Shown piece by piece: positions 12,401 through 22,892 of a stretch of 64,000 nucleotides of DNA. Source of the stretch: Branchiostoma floridae (lineage: Eukaryota > Chordata > Leptocardii > Amphioxiformes > Branchiostomatidae). Both the position numbers and the translations under genes were made by a program. The notes beneath the pieces were generated by a model. The model ran no database searches, was not told the origin of the DNA, and saw nothing but the letters and a program-made list of their open reading frames with translations. Location: the NCBI RefSeq assembly GCF_000003815.2, contig NC_049984.1:13312003-13376002 (forward strand). The letters are read 5' to 3'. Each line of letters opens with the position of its first letter. Within the stretch, counting starts at the first letter, position 1.

Positions 12401-15400
12401 TAAGATATCAATAAGAGTCTAAGGTGAGGCATAGCAAGCCATGCAAACTATGCAAATCTTGATGAAATAATTTCATCAAATGCCTCTGTCTATTTCGCTG
12501 CAAGAACAATAACAATCTGAAAGACGATGTAGATTAATGAAATCCAAGTTTGACCCTTTGATTGGTTATAAATAATAGCAGCCACAGTACCGCATAATAT
12601 GAGTCCTTTATTGTTACAATTGAAAGCATCAGTGAAGCAGTCCTTTTGTTTTCGGTCTTCAGCATGATTTCCCCCGATTTATTCCCCGGCATGTGAATAT
12701 TGCCACCAGCCTATTCGATAATCATACTTTAATATGCGGGACCATACAAAACTACATTCATCGATTTTCCCTGGACCCTCTAAAAGACCTGTTCATACCA
12801 GGATTCACGACGTGGGATTCAATCATGATCAATACTGATGCCTACTCAATCCACTGAATCCACCTCCTGAGGTGGATTTAGCTGATCTGGATTAACCCCC
12901 CTTGGAGCCGGATTTGGACCATTTATACCAGGATTGTTGGGATCAACCTCGTGCCTAGGTGGACCACAAATTGCAATAGCCTGATTAAATCTCGCTTATA
13001 GCAGCCCGCCCAACATCCGCCGGCCCCCTGGGAGGGGCCAGTTACAGCCCTGGACAGCGGAGTTTGCGTTACACAGACTAAAATTGCATGTCTTCTTATG
13101 AACAGGGTCCAAAGAATCTCACAAAGATGTACTCAGATTGCCACATTTTGTTCGGATAGCTCCTTATAATTTTGTAGCCATATTTCCTTCTGATAGGATG
13201 CAGTCCTTCCTTCTCCAGCCCCAGAATGTTATTTTCCTGTTTGTACAAGGAAGATATTGTGAGAAAGATGTTCATCTTGACCTCTGCAATACATAACAGC
13301 TGGTATATACATCCTGTTCCCTGACATTTATAGACTTGTTTGTATTGTAATGACAATTTTTTTTTTTTAGACCAGAAACCGACAACTGAAGCAGTTAAAC
13401 TTAAAGAGACAACAACAATATCTGATTCAGCAATTTCCTAGCCCTAGCTGCACCTTTCCTTATCTAACTCCCACTTGGGTGAAAGGAAAATTATTTGGCC
13501 AAAGTTGTGAAGCAGTGTGCCACAAAAATTGGGCAACTAGAAAAACTTGATGATATACTGTAACTACATTTACTTTCGTGGAGGTGTTATTTCGTGGTAG
13601 ATGGAAGAGGGAAGATTATTTTTGCAGCGTTTTCAGTTTTCAGTTGAAAGATTTCTTTAGTACATAGGAATCACAAAACACATGTGACTGATGTTGTGAC
13701 TTCACTGCAAGACGTCTCTATGAAAACCACAAAAATAGAACCACTGCAAAAGTTTCCCAGTTTACAGTAGCCTCCCAACATCTGCTTGGAGATTAGACCC
13801 TCTCTTCCTTCAGGCCAGTGAGGTTTCAATCAAATGTTTGATTAAAACCTTGTCCAAGCCCAGTGATTTTCCCTTGACCCACACAGACCTTGTGACACCA
13901 ACGTCTCACATCATGATCATTAACTCCAGAGGTAATTGAGTGACAGGACGATGTGATTTGACAAAGCATGTCTTTTTTCAATTATATTACAGTAGATATA
14001 TACTAATAATACATATTTTGAAGAAGCCAGATTCAGTGAAAGCTGTAAGAAATAAACTCTAATAGTGGATCTACAGTATGAAGGCATAGGCTGGTCAACA
14101 GAAAAATCAAACTTTGATTGCCTTTGCGAAATCTGTCTTAGACTAAGTTAGAGACTAGTGACCACCTCTGCAAAAGGACCACCTAGTCATTGAAGCCACT
14201 TTCAGATAGCCTGGTATCCAGCCATATTAGAGTCTCTTCTGTCATCTCCACAAATTTGGAGAGGCTAACTTTTTGACTCTGTTCATACCCAGATTCGCAA
14301 ATTGGGGCGCCAGATTGATCCTGATTCGCAAATCCTGGTATTAACTGTCAAAATCAGGATTTGGATTTAGCCGATCAATATTAATCCCCCTTCGGACCCA
14401 GTTCATCCCACGATCAAATTATCCTGTGTGCTGGGTGAATCCTGATTCGCAAATTCTGGTTTTAATAGGATCTTAGACAGATAAATCTCACAGAACGGAT
14501 TGAAATAGTTTATTAAAGGCTCTTGATGATCCTTAACCTATGGCTGAGGTCAGTGACACTTGGTTGACAGCCAGGTTAACCAATGAATGGATCACTTGAC
14601 ACCTTTATACACAGGACTGGGTCACTTGAAGGGCCAGTGAAGCCCCATTCTCCATGCCTCATGCCCTCTCTTGTCACGCAAATGTTTCCATATCAATCTT
14701 CTGTCATCTTTCTTAGAAATTTATTGTCATCAACTTTGAATGACTTAACCTACAGATCTTTTGTCAGACACACTTTGAAGGGATTCAGGATGTGGGAGTG
14801 CAGTTTTGAAAAAAATGGAGGTTAGAAATTTCTTGTGTTCTTGCCAGCCTGAAATTTGTTGAAAAAATCTTTGTCTGTTGATGTTTAGTTAATTGAGATA
14901 AATTGATGAGAAAAAGAGAGAACAGTGTCCCCTTGATCTAGTGTAGCCCACTTGTCACACTCAACCATGACATACCAGAGGGACGGTTGACCACAGTGGA
15001 GTCAACAATCACACCAGTGCAGGATATTTAACATCAATGAGGTATACCCTCCACCTATAAGGCTTGGAACTCTAATCTGTAATCGGAATGTATCGATAAC
15101 TGTAATTTCACTTCAACCAAGTTGGACCTATCTCACTTTGGTTTTTGCTAAAGCCAAGACCATTCAACAAAGAGGTGTTTGATAAAAGTTATTATTGTGT
15201 GATACGTCGGTCTAATGGATGCTTATTTGAATTTTGAAGTCTTCTATCCTTCAGAATTTCTTGTCAGTCAAAAATCTTTGACTTACAAATGAGATAGAAA
15301 AGTGAGTTGGAATATCCCTAACCTTTCTGATCTGCTGTGATGACTTCTGCAGAAGAGTCTCCCACCAGAGTTTCCTTCCATGCCAGCCACTTGGCACACT

Positions 15401-18400
15401 CCCCGAGCTGCCCCTCCCACGGCTGGTAGCACTGGCTAGTCTTGGACGGGGAGAACACCAGTACGTTGTTCAAGTGGGTAAGCTTGGGTCCGTACAGCGC
15501 CTCCGTGACAAACAGCTGTCCAGCTGGGGCGAACACGAAGGAGTTTTGGTCGGGATGTTCGTGTCCCGGGTTGAAGTTCTGCCAGCCCACTGTCACCATC
15601 TCTGGGTACAGCTTGCGGTGCACAATGTTCCACACTGCCCTGCCGTGCAGACTCCCTGACTTGAAGGACAGGAAGGTGTTGTCGGCCCCGACAGGCAGCG
15701 CGCTCCCGTACGTCACGACTCCCCAGTCTGTAAACGTGTGCAGCTGAGCTTGGCCGTGCCCCTGGGGTGGGGACTCCCCCAGGGATGGGTTGTACCAAAT
15801 GAACTCCGTGTGCAAAGTGCACCATCTCTGTGAGGTTGATGCGCTGAAGGCCCCTTCCGTAGGACGATGCTTCCTGATCAACCTTGCAAGCCAGTTTCCA
15901 CTGCCATTTCTTAGAACGTACCTGTCCAAGAAAACCAGTTGACTCTCTGGGCCATAGAACCAGTTGTTGTTTGAATCAGCAATGCCAATTGTTCGCTGGT
16001 ATCCTGGCAACATTGTGGAATAGTAGAACCAGAAATGCTCTTTCAGCCAAAAGTTCTCTAAATGACTAATGTTAAAGTGTCTGAGGGCTAGATATACATA
16101 TTGCGTTATAGATCGCGACGTATAGCTACCATATGCAACTCCTTCATCCAAGGAGCCATCCACGACATGGTTAAGAACAAACATGGTCTCCTCAATCTTG
16201 CTGATGGCTCTCTCCTTCCATACAACTGCTTTGGGGTCATGGACCTCAAGTACAAGACTACCTGTCAGCAAAGCCAGGTAGTTGGTGGCTACATGGTTCT
16301 GTAAGTATTGCTTACCCCACCCCCGAACCTTGGACAAGTCGTAAAGCTCCTTGGTGACATCAGAAATCTTCCTGATGTATGTTTTCCTGCGTTGGTCATC
16401 AAAGTGCTCATATAAGAAGTCATACGCGGTGGCGAAGCCTGTGAGGGAATGTGCGACGGGTACCTCATCCTTCATGGAGGCTTTGACCTGCCACTGTTTG
16501 AGCGAGGCCATGCGGTCCATGTAGTCCAGGGCAGTGTCCAGGGCCTGCCTGTCCTCTGGGAATAGCACACAGTATATTGCCAGGGCAGCCAGATTGTTTC
16601 CGTAGATTTCATTCCACCGTGATGCGAACACATCGTAGTCCCTCGACGGTAGGTACGTTTTCGGTCTGGCGTGAATTTCTGGAGCAACCTGGTGAGGAAA
16701 GTATATACAGTTGAAATCAGAAAAGCTTTGGTAAAATTAGGAACAGGCTTGTGCAGCTGAAGCATGGGTGTAACTGTAAGACTTGTCAGCCACCATAGCA
16801 AATGGAAAACTCCATCCCTTGACTCGAATTGAAAAAACTCTTTGACTGGTGACTTGTATTATGGTACTTGTGGCATTTTAATAATGCAAAACAGTATTGA
16901 GTAGGATCATCTGACATGATCCATGCTGACAATATGTACTTTTGAATGTATTGTCAACATTGATCTCCTGGTTAGGCCACATTGATTTGGAAGGACTCAA
17001 ACTTGGTAGAAAAACAAATACCTTACTAAATATCAACAAACTGTTTTACCAATTGAAGGGTGTGACTTCTAAGAAACACAAAGTCAATTCAACCAAGGAT
17101 GTTTTATAGTATAATGAAGTTATATTGAAATATGTTTTAATAGAAGAAGTCATTTATTCTATTCTCTTTATTTATATCAACATATCATCTCATACCAGTG
17201 CCCGTGTGACCATTTGATTTTAGAAAGTAGGTCATGGCAAGGAACGTCCTTGGTCATGGAATAGGGAAACTGATGATGATGCAGCCCAGCCCAAGTCCAA
17301 TGTACAAGTGTGAAACTTGCACCGCCCAGACGTACCTACACCCAATATTGGAACAAGGTCTTGTGTAAATACTGACAACAGTGAGGGCAAAGTACTACAG
17401 AGTGCAGACCATGGTCGCACAGGATACAGAAGTCACAGTGTCCCCTCCATCTTTCATCAAGGGGCGGGTCACATACGTCGTAAGATTGTCGTACCATGGG
17501 AAACTGAATGCATTCTTGGGAAATTCGTGCTTGTGTCAATCAAAATAAATGTCAGCTGTCATGTAAGCGGAAAGGCAGTCTTTGATTTTTGTCGTCGGTT
17601 GGTTCTGTCACAGCCTGCTTGAAAATTCTACATGAAAATCTTTAAGACGACCTACGACGAATACGCCGCTAATACCCGTAGTACTGTAAACCTATGATGA
17701 TGATAAACCTATAGTTTATACCGTAAAGTGTAAAGTGTTCAGCGCGCCGGTTGTTTGTGAAATTGACACAGCGGGGACTCCCAGCTGTCAAAGAGAGTGA
17801 TCCACACGTATTTACATTTGGACACTGCATAATGCCTACCCAAGATGCTTGTTTGTCTAGTATTTGTTGTATTCTCCGGGCAGAACGTGTGTTGTTTGGA
17901 CTTCCTATACACGTCTGGGTTCCGTTGGAAGGCAATCGTTGGAAACACGTTACGGTACCACTCCAAGAGACATAAAATACAAAGATACAAAAGAGTCTAA
18001 AACAACACGTCTACTTGGGGTATTTTTACTGGGTTGTAAGATCTTTAGCCAAGCATACAAGAACCTAAAACATAAAATACCCGCTCTATTGCTGGCCGAA
18101 CAATCATCCAATTTAGAAAGAGACCGCCTCGGTGATTTTGGAATACAAAACCAATTTGCTTCCACTATGCCAGCTCGGGCGGGCCTAATTTCTAACGGGC
18201 ACCGATACTCCGGTCGCACGACTTGCCTGCACCGCTAGAAGGTGAAAGTGTTCTTGTCCCCTGATATTTATAACTATGTACGTACTAGCCTTACCTGAGC
18301 AATCACGTCGGCTATATGCTTGTGTGTAGTTTTAGCCTTGCCCCTGAGGTCCTCCACGTCTTCAGACCCGAAATAAAGCATGGGGTGCGTTTTGAACTGT

Positions 18401-18534
18401 GTGGTCCCTTCTCGGAGCGAGAGAACAGTGTGGAAGCGGCACACCAGCAAGACGGCCAGGGAGAGACGCAGACTTCCGGCTAAACACGATGTGTATCTCC
18501 CTCGATGTTGATAGTTGTTGCTGCAGCTCGCCAT
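6446..18534 (-). CDS. DSEL: Dermatan-sulfate epimerase with C-terminal sulfotransferase domain
   Basis: Three coding exons on the minus strand: 18534-18295, 16688-15323 and 8514-6446. They join in phase to 1224 codons plus stop, close to human DSEL (about 1212 aa). The ATG lies in a good context (CCAAGATGG) and is followed by a signal-anchor-like stretch (about residues 18-40). The epimerase domain converts D-glucuronate to L-iduronate in chondroitin/dermatan sulfate. The expected catalytic residues appear as His212 (QNHVATN), Tyr267 (VAYGSYT) and His456/His458 ([10 protein letters not shown]). Two membrane segments follow at about 759-775 and 788-809. A sulfotransferase-like domain then shows a PAPS-binding loop ([10 protein letters not shown], about 843-852) and a 3'-phosphate motif (VIRDPRAW, about 1045-1052), separated by a Lys-rich insert. 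Symbol DSEL is chosen for the sulfotransferase tail; amphioxus may have one ancestor of both DSE and DSEL. Confidence 0.93.
11096..11303. mobile_element. CTGTAA-family MITE, TA target site
   Basis: The ends are CTGTAAATGCA on the left and TGCATTGACAG on the right, flanked by TA at 11094-11095 and 11304-11305. The interior is a loose palindrome of TTTTGCGGT and ACCGCAAA-type motifs. At 208 bp with no coding capacity, it looks like a Tc1/mariner-superfamily MITE (TA duplication). Confidence 0.8.
12786..12990. mobile_element. CCAGGATT-family inverted repeat, copy 1
   Basis: Begins near GTTCATACCAGGATTC and contains TCCACCTCCTGAGGTGGA and a second TATACCAGGATT block. The same vocabulary recurs at 14279-14475 and 54666-54880. 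The ends are diffuse and no target duplication is visible. I interpret it as an old MITE; the boundaries are approximate. Confidence 0.5.
13558..13767. mobile_element. CTGTAA-family MITE, TA target site
   Basis: Left end CTGTAACTACATTTACTTT, right end the inverse AAAGTTTCCCAGTTTACAG, flanked by TA at 13556-13557 and 13768-13769. It has the same length class (210 bp) and internal GTGG/CCAC pattern as the copy at 11096. No coding capacity. Confidence 0.8.
14279..14475. mobile_element. CCAGGATT-family inverted repeat, copy 2
   Basis: Opens with GTTCATACCCAGATTCGC and closes with GATTCGCAAATTCTGG. TCCTGATTCGCAAATCCTGG and TGAATCCTGATTCGCAAATT occur inside, so the unit is internally repeated as well as palindromic. 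It resembles the segments at 12786 and 54666. Boundaries are approximate. Confidence 0.55.
16689..18294 (-). other. DSEL intron 1 (1.6 kb)
   Basis: The donor CAG/GTAAGG at 18295 and acceptor CACCAG/GTTGC at 16688 are both consensus. A small Cys-rich open frame lies on the minus strand around 17336-17490, but it has no splice or conservation support. No repeat or RNA gene is seen. Confidence 0.65.
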
Positions 18535-18540
18535 CTTGGT
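18526..18540 (-). promoter_or_regulatory. YY1-like AAGATGGCG overlapping the DSEL start codon
   Basis: On the minus strand the initiator reads CCAAGATGGCGAGC, so the ATG falls inside an AAGATGGCG core of the kind bound by YY1 in animal promoters. The surrounding 18400-18760 is CpG-rich and likely to be the promoter and first exon. This is motif recognition only, with no measured transcription start. Confidence 0.4.
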
Positions 18541-20877
18541 CGTGCCGTTTTGGATCTGAACCAGGAGTTTGCCTGCGAGGTCAACCGCGGCGGACCAGCT
18601 TTCTCACATTACCGCTCTCTCGCCTGCCCCCGCTACCTCACCGCCTGGCCTGGCTTGTAGTACTGCGACACGCCGAACCGCGGCCCAGGACGGAACTCCA
18701 CCCACGTTTAGAGTTAGTGCTCTGTGTTCAGTTTGTAACGTTAAACCCGCTTCGAGGCATACATAATTTTGAGGCTGCTCAAAGATTCAATCTACACTTT
18801 ATATAAGAATATAACAATTAACATCCTGCGAAAATCCCAAGCGACGAAAAAAGGGTGTGTCTTAAATTCTATCCGTCCAATTAGTACTTGGCAATAGTAA
18901 TACATCCGTCTCCTCTGAAATTTGTGCCGTGTGAAAATCACAACATAATTTCCCTCACCACAATAATAAACATGAAGCCCCCGCACGTAGGTTGCCAGAC
19001 CAATGATCAACCAAGGCTGGAGCCTCCTTGGGTCAACAATGCTCTGAAATAATCAAAAGAACAAAACAACACGGAGTTCCAGAGCACTCGATCCTTGCAA
19101 TATTCTCGACCCGGCCCGGGCACTTGAGTTTGACGGCTGTTGTTCCTAGGTAAGGCGTAAGTTCAACAGGACTCGAACTGAGAAATCATCCACGACTTGG
19201 TGTTGTTGATTCGGTCCAATGGCATCCTCTGCTCTCCGCCCTCTGCACCAATGGTCCATGAGGGCTGCCACTCTAGTGGTCTCTAGTCTCTAGTGCTCCG
19301 AAGGTGAACTTCTTATGTCGCCAAGTTTACAGATGAAACAAAACGTTAGTAAGGCCGCCGCATAGCTTTCTGAAGGGCTGTGAACCACGTCAAGAATTCC
19401 AAACATGAACATAATTGTGAATACAGGCCGAAACTGGGAGGTTCCTCCTTACTACTGCATCCTCCCTAGCAGTAGACACTTCCGCTGACTGGGCGACTGC
19501 CGATGTCATCCCTTCCGGGGAACTGGAGACTGAGGTAATGACGCAATCGCTCAGGAAGGCGTGGTCGCAGTTGCCAAGGTAACTAAAATGAAGCGGTCAA
19601 AACTGTGAAACCCCAGGGAATGACGTTTTCCCCAAGTGCACGAGAAACGCCTCCCTGGCAATACTTATTGCGAATGTAAGGATCTATAGCAATGATGCTG
19701 TAGATTTAGGTTTGAAGTGATGGGAATTTGGATTGGGTGGGTGGCTGGCAAATGTCACGAAAGATATACTTTGCTATTAGCACCCAACAGCGCGCGACTG
19801 AAGGGTTGCGCCATAACTTTGAAATGTACCGACTATTCTACGTTCCCTGACGTTCAAATTAGACACTAGGGATCGATAGTGCGTTTACATCGGGCTTGCG
19901 TTACGCCCTAGTGACAGAAGCTAACGGTGATGGGCTTTACGATAAGTGTTGATGCATAGGAAGATGTCCTGTGAAATGTCAAATGAAGTATTGTTTGTTG
20001 TTTAAATATTGAAGATCTGATTAGACCGGTATCACTCAATTTGACACGGATTAATTTAGATCCAAATGCCGAGCAAATTGAAGTAATGTAATCCCCTGTG
20101 GAGAGATAGGCAGCTCTCCAGTGCTAAATAAACTTTCGCCCAATGTGAATCAATTGAGATTGACAAGTTGTTGACACCTTTCGAGAGTGTGAATCCATTT
20201 GGATAAACACGCCCAAGTGCTGTGCCCACAATTCTACCCAGCTACCGATAGACATGGCACGGGAGAGAAAAAGCTTTGAAAATGTTCGTAAATAGACCTA
20301 CAATTTGCCCTGAAGACTGCCGACTTATTTTGTGTTTTCAACGTTGATGTCCGACTCAGTCAAGCGATATATAAACATGAACCCGGCCAAGTCCCGCGGC
20401 TGATATCTGTCTTTCCGCACCAGTCAACCATCACACTGTTGTCTGGGTAATCCGTGTACAGAAATACCGATGTCTTCAGAATTGAGGCACCCTCAGATCT
20501 GCTGAGATCTCGCGTTACACGGTCAGATACTGTAGCTGTGTGTTGCCGGGGGCCTTTTGGAACCTTCCATGCAGATTACAGCTTTGGCTGTGAATTTTTC
20601 TCGCCAGGTTTTCTGACGGCGCAATCCAGCCATCTCAGTCAGTCAACAATGTAGTAAGCTTCTTAATAGATCGTGAATGATTACATAGTGAAGATGGGGG
20701 ATAATTCTCTCCAGGGGTACCGGGTATGGAAAATGTATGTCAAGTATATCAGATAAACAGTCTACAGACTACACAGTGTTTGGTTGTATTGGATGGCAGG
20801 TTGTTTCCGTGGCCTACACAGACATTTCTCGGCTTTAGGTCTATGGACAATACGCACACAAGGATATTAGACCACAG

Positions 20878-20978
20878 CTAATCTCCATGCAGATCTATCG
20901 GTGGTAAGGCTGTATCCAATGTACCAGTATTGAAGGACCCCAGTTACTGCCTTGTCGATAGATCTGCTTGAAGATTAG
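20878..20978. mobile_element. 101-bp inverted-repeat element
   Basis: The left arm CTAATCTCCATGCAGATCTA is mirrored by the right arm, which ends TAGATCTGCTTGAAGATTAG. ACCACA occurs directly before and after the element (20871 and 20979), giving a possible target duplication. Loose fragments of the same arm (TCTGCTTGGAGATTA) occur at 13781 and 31669, suggesting a dispersed family. Confidence 0.65.
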
Positions 20979-21975
20979 ACCACAATCTCCCCCCTGGCCA
21001 GCGTAAACCCGGTGAACAGCCTGGCATCCAGGCTATATTGAGACAGCCTCCCAAGTTACTTCAAGTTCATAACGTGCCAGTATTGGAGCCGCTCCAACCA
21101 TCAATCAAACGGTTTTCTAGCTGACTGCATTTCATCGCAGGAGGTTTACCAATCCCGCCTCCCGTGTCGGAGTGGCTGATGAATGAAATAGAAAGACAAA
21201 AGTGGCATAGCAACTCTGGATCCCACTCAAGTATCCACGCAAACTTCAAGTTCTGAAGAAGACGTCAATGACATTGAACTTAGCGGGGAACAGAACAAGC
21301 AAGCGCCCCCACGAAAGATCTTGACCCCTTTTAAGCGGCTAAATAGAGACGTTCTAAAGCTTTTCAAGGACGGAGAAAAGCTTGACTTGATTCGACATAT
21401 TCAAATTTATTTTGGGTAATGGCTGAAAGTTGAAGTGATCAGGAAATACTGCCGACAGTTGGGTAACAAAAGTACTGATGTAAGCACGTCGTGTCTGGAA
21501 TGATAATTTTCAACCCGTAGCTTGCACTCTCCTCAGAGCAGGAAAGAACCGGATCATGACATTGGCTGGGAAATTACTTCAGTGGATCAACTCAGTATAG
21601 TAATAGTACAGCAGGACCTATCTGCCCATTGTTTCTCCATCTGCCTCGTTACGCAGAATGGCTAGCTGAAATTCTGATTGACATGAAGTGCTTTTATCAT
21701 ATAATGAGGTTTGCGGGAGATTATGTGCTTTAGTTTGTTTGAACCTTATAAGTAGACATAATATTTTGCTGCTGTGTCGACCTAAGCACATAATGCTCCC
21801 ACAAACCTTAGGAGTTAAATCTTAACAACCGGCTGCGCATATGCTTTACCATTGCGAGAGGTGTTGGGAGAGAAGTTTCTATCCTTTTCCATTCTTACTC
21901 TGGACGAAAACGAAGTTATTTTCAGTTACAGTGTGTGTTTCGCACAATTGTACTCTGTTCCTGTCAGACTGAATA

Positions 21976-22142
21976 CAGTAAAAGGGGAAATATTCGCGGC
22001 GATTTGGAGAAAACTGTGTTCGAGGTTGGAACAAAGGGGTAGGCGGTCGCAAGATAGAACGTGCTTATGCGGGTTCGCGGTAAGGAGGTGTCCGCAAAAA
22101 AACGCAAACATAAAACGACCCCGAATATTTACCTCATTACAG
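21976..22142. mobile_element. CTGTAA-family MITE, TA target site
   Basis: The left end CAGTAAAAGGGGAAATATTCG pairs with the right end, whose inverse begins CTGTAATGAGGTAAATATTCG, with 17 of 21 bases matching. TA flanks both sides. The interior has CGCGG/CCGC motifs like the other copies. 167 bp, non-coding. Confidence 0.65.
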
Positions 22143-22830
22143 TAACCACGGATAGAGTCATCATCCCCGTACAACTGACGTACATCTGGTTACCATGACT
22201 ACGGGGATTACCTGTGAAAATGACGGATCACGTGGAGCGCAGACGTGACCTTATAGTTATTGAACGACCTGGAAACTTAATTTCTGTCTAAAGGATTTAA
22301 GCGTGGCTTTCAACCGAGTTACAAAGTTAAGCGCCTAATAGAAAATAACAGATTATTTAGAATTAGAATATCGTTACTGTTGTGTTGAAGCAGTTACTAA
22401 CCTGTATGTCAGGGGATAATGGGCATTTTAGCTGTACCCCCAAACATTTTAACAACTGTGAGGGTAGGCGGATAATAGAAAAAATAATAAATTATTTGAA
22501 TTTTGAAATATCGTCATTGCTGTGTTGAAGTAGTTTTCAACCTCGGTACTGAATGTCAGATTCACGAACATTTTAGCTGTGCACCACCGCCCCAAAAAGA
22601 TAATGAGTAAACAAATGTCATTTGCATGTTGATGGTTTTGTGAAAAAGTTGAGTTTTGAAGTCGTGGGAAAAGAAAAGAAACACAATATAGATTTAAATT
22701 CATCCGGTTCAGAATGTGATAAAGATCGGTAGACGGGGGTGAGTACTTTACTTTTTTAAATTAAATTGTTAATTTCTAATCAATTTTACGTTCCAGCTCC
22801 GCAGATGTCTGCAACTTACGGTGAATCAGT

Positions 22831-22892
22831 AGCCTCCATAGCAGGCTCTCTGGGGCCTTTTTTGAAACTCCCAGAGAGACTGCTATGGAGGT
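22831..22892. repeat. 62-bp near-perfect hairpin
   Basis: AGCCTCCATAGCAGGCTCTC and its inverse, ending AGACTGCTATGGAGG, flank a short GCCTTTTTTGAAA loop. The arms of about 24 bp differ at two or three positions. It is probably a tiny MITE; a structured RNA cannot be excluded, but no flanking processing signal is seen. Confidence 0.65.

Larger units (their letters stand above)
8515..15322 (-). other. DSEL intron 2 (6.8 kb), MITE-rich
   Basis: This is the intron between the epimerase-core exon and the last exon. Its donor is AAAG/GTTAGG at 15323 and its acceptor CTACAG/GT at 8514 on the minus strand. I see no further exon of DSEL or another gene. It holds two CTGTAA-ended MITEs (11096-11303, 13558-13767) and two members of the CCAGGATT family (about 12786-12990 and 14279-14475). 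The rest is unremarkable AT-rich sequence; the open frames in it are short and show no recognisable domain. Confidence 0.7.

Noticed and set aside
17336-17539. Cys-rich minus-strand frame in DSEL intron 1 ([10 protein letters not shown]...CPHCC)
   Set aside because: Begins only with TTG (first ATG leaves about 53 codons), has no splice context or known zinc-binding spacing, and probably reflects chance.
18792-19010. 72-codon minus-strand frame with an acceptor-like TTTCAG upstream
   Set aside because: Aromatic- and basic-rich sequence without family resemblance; no donor and no partner exon; lies upstream of DSEL exon 1.
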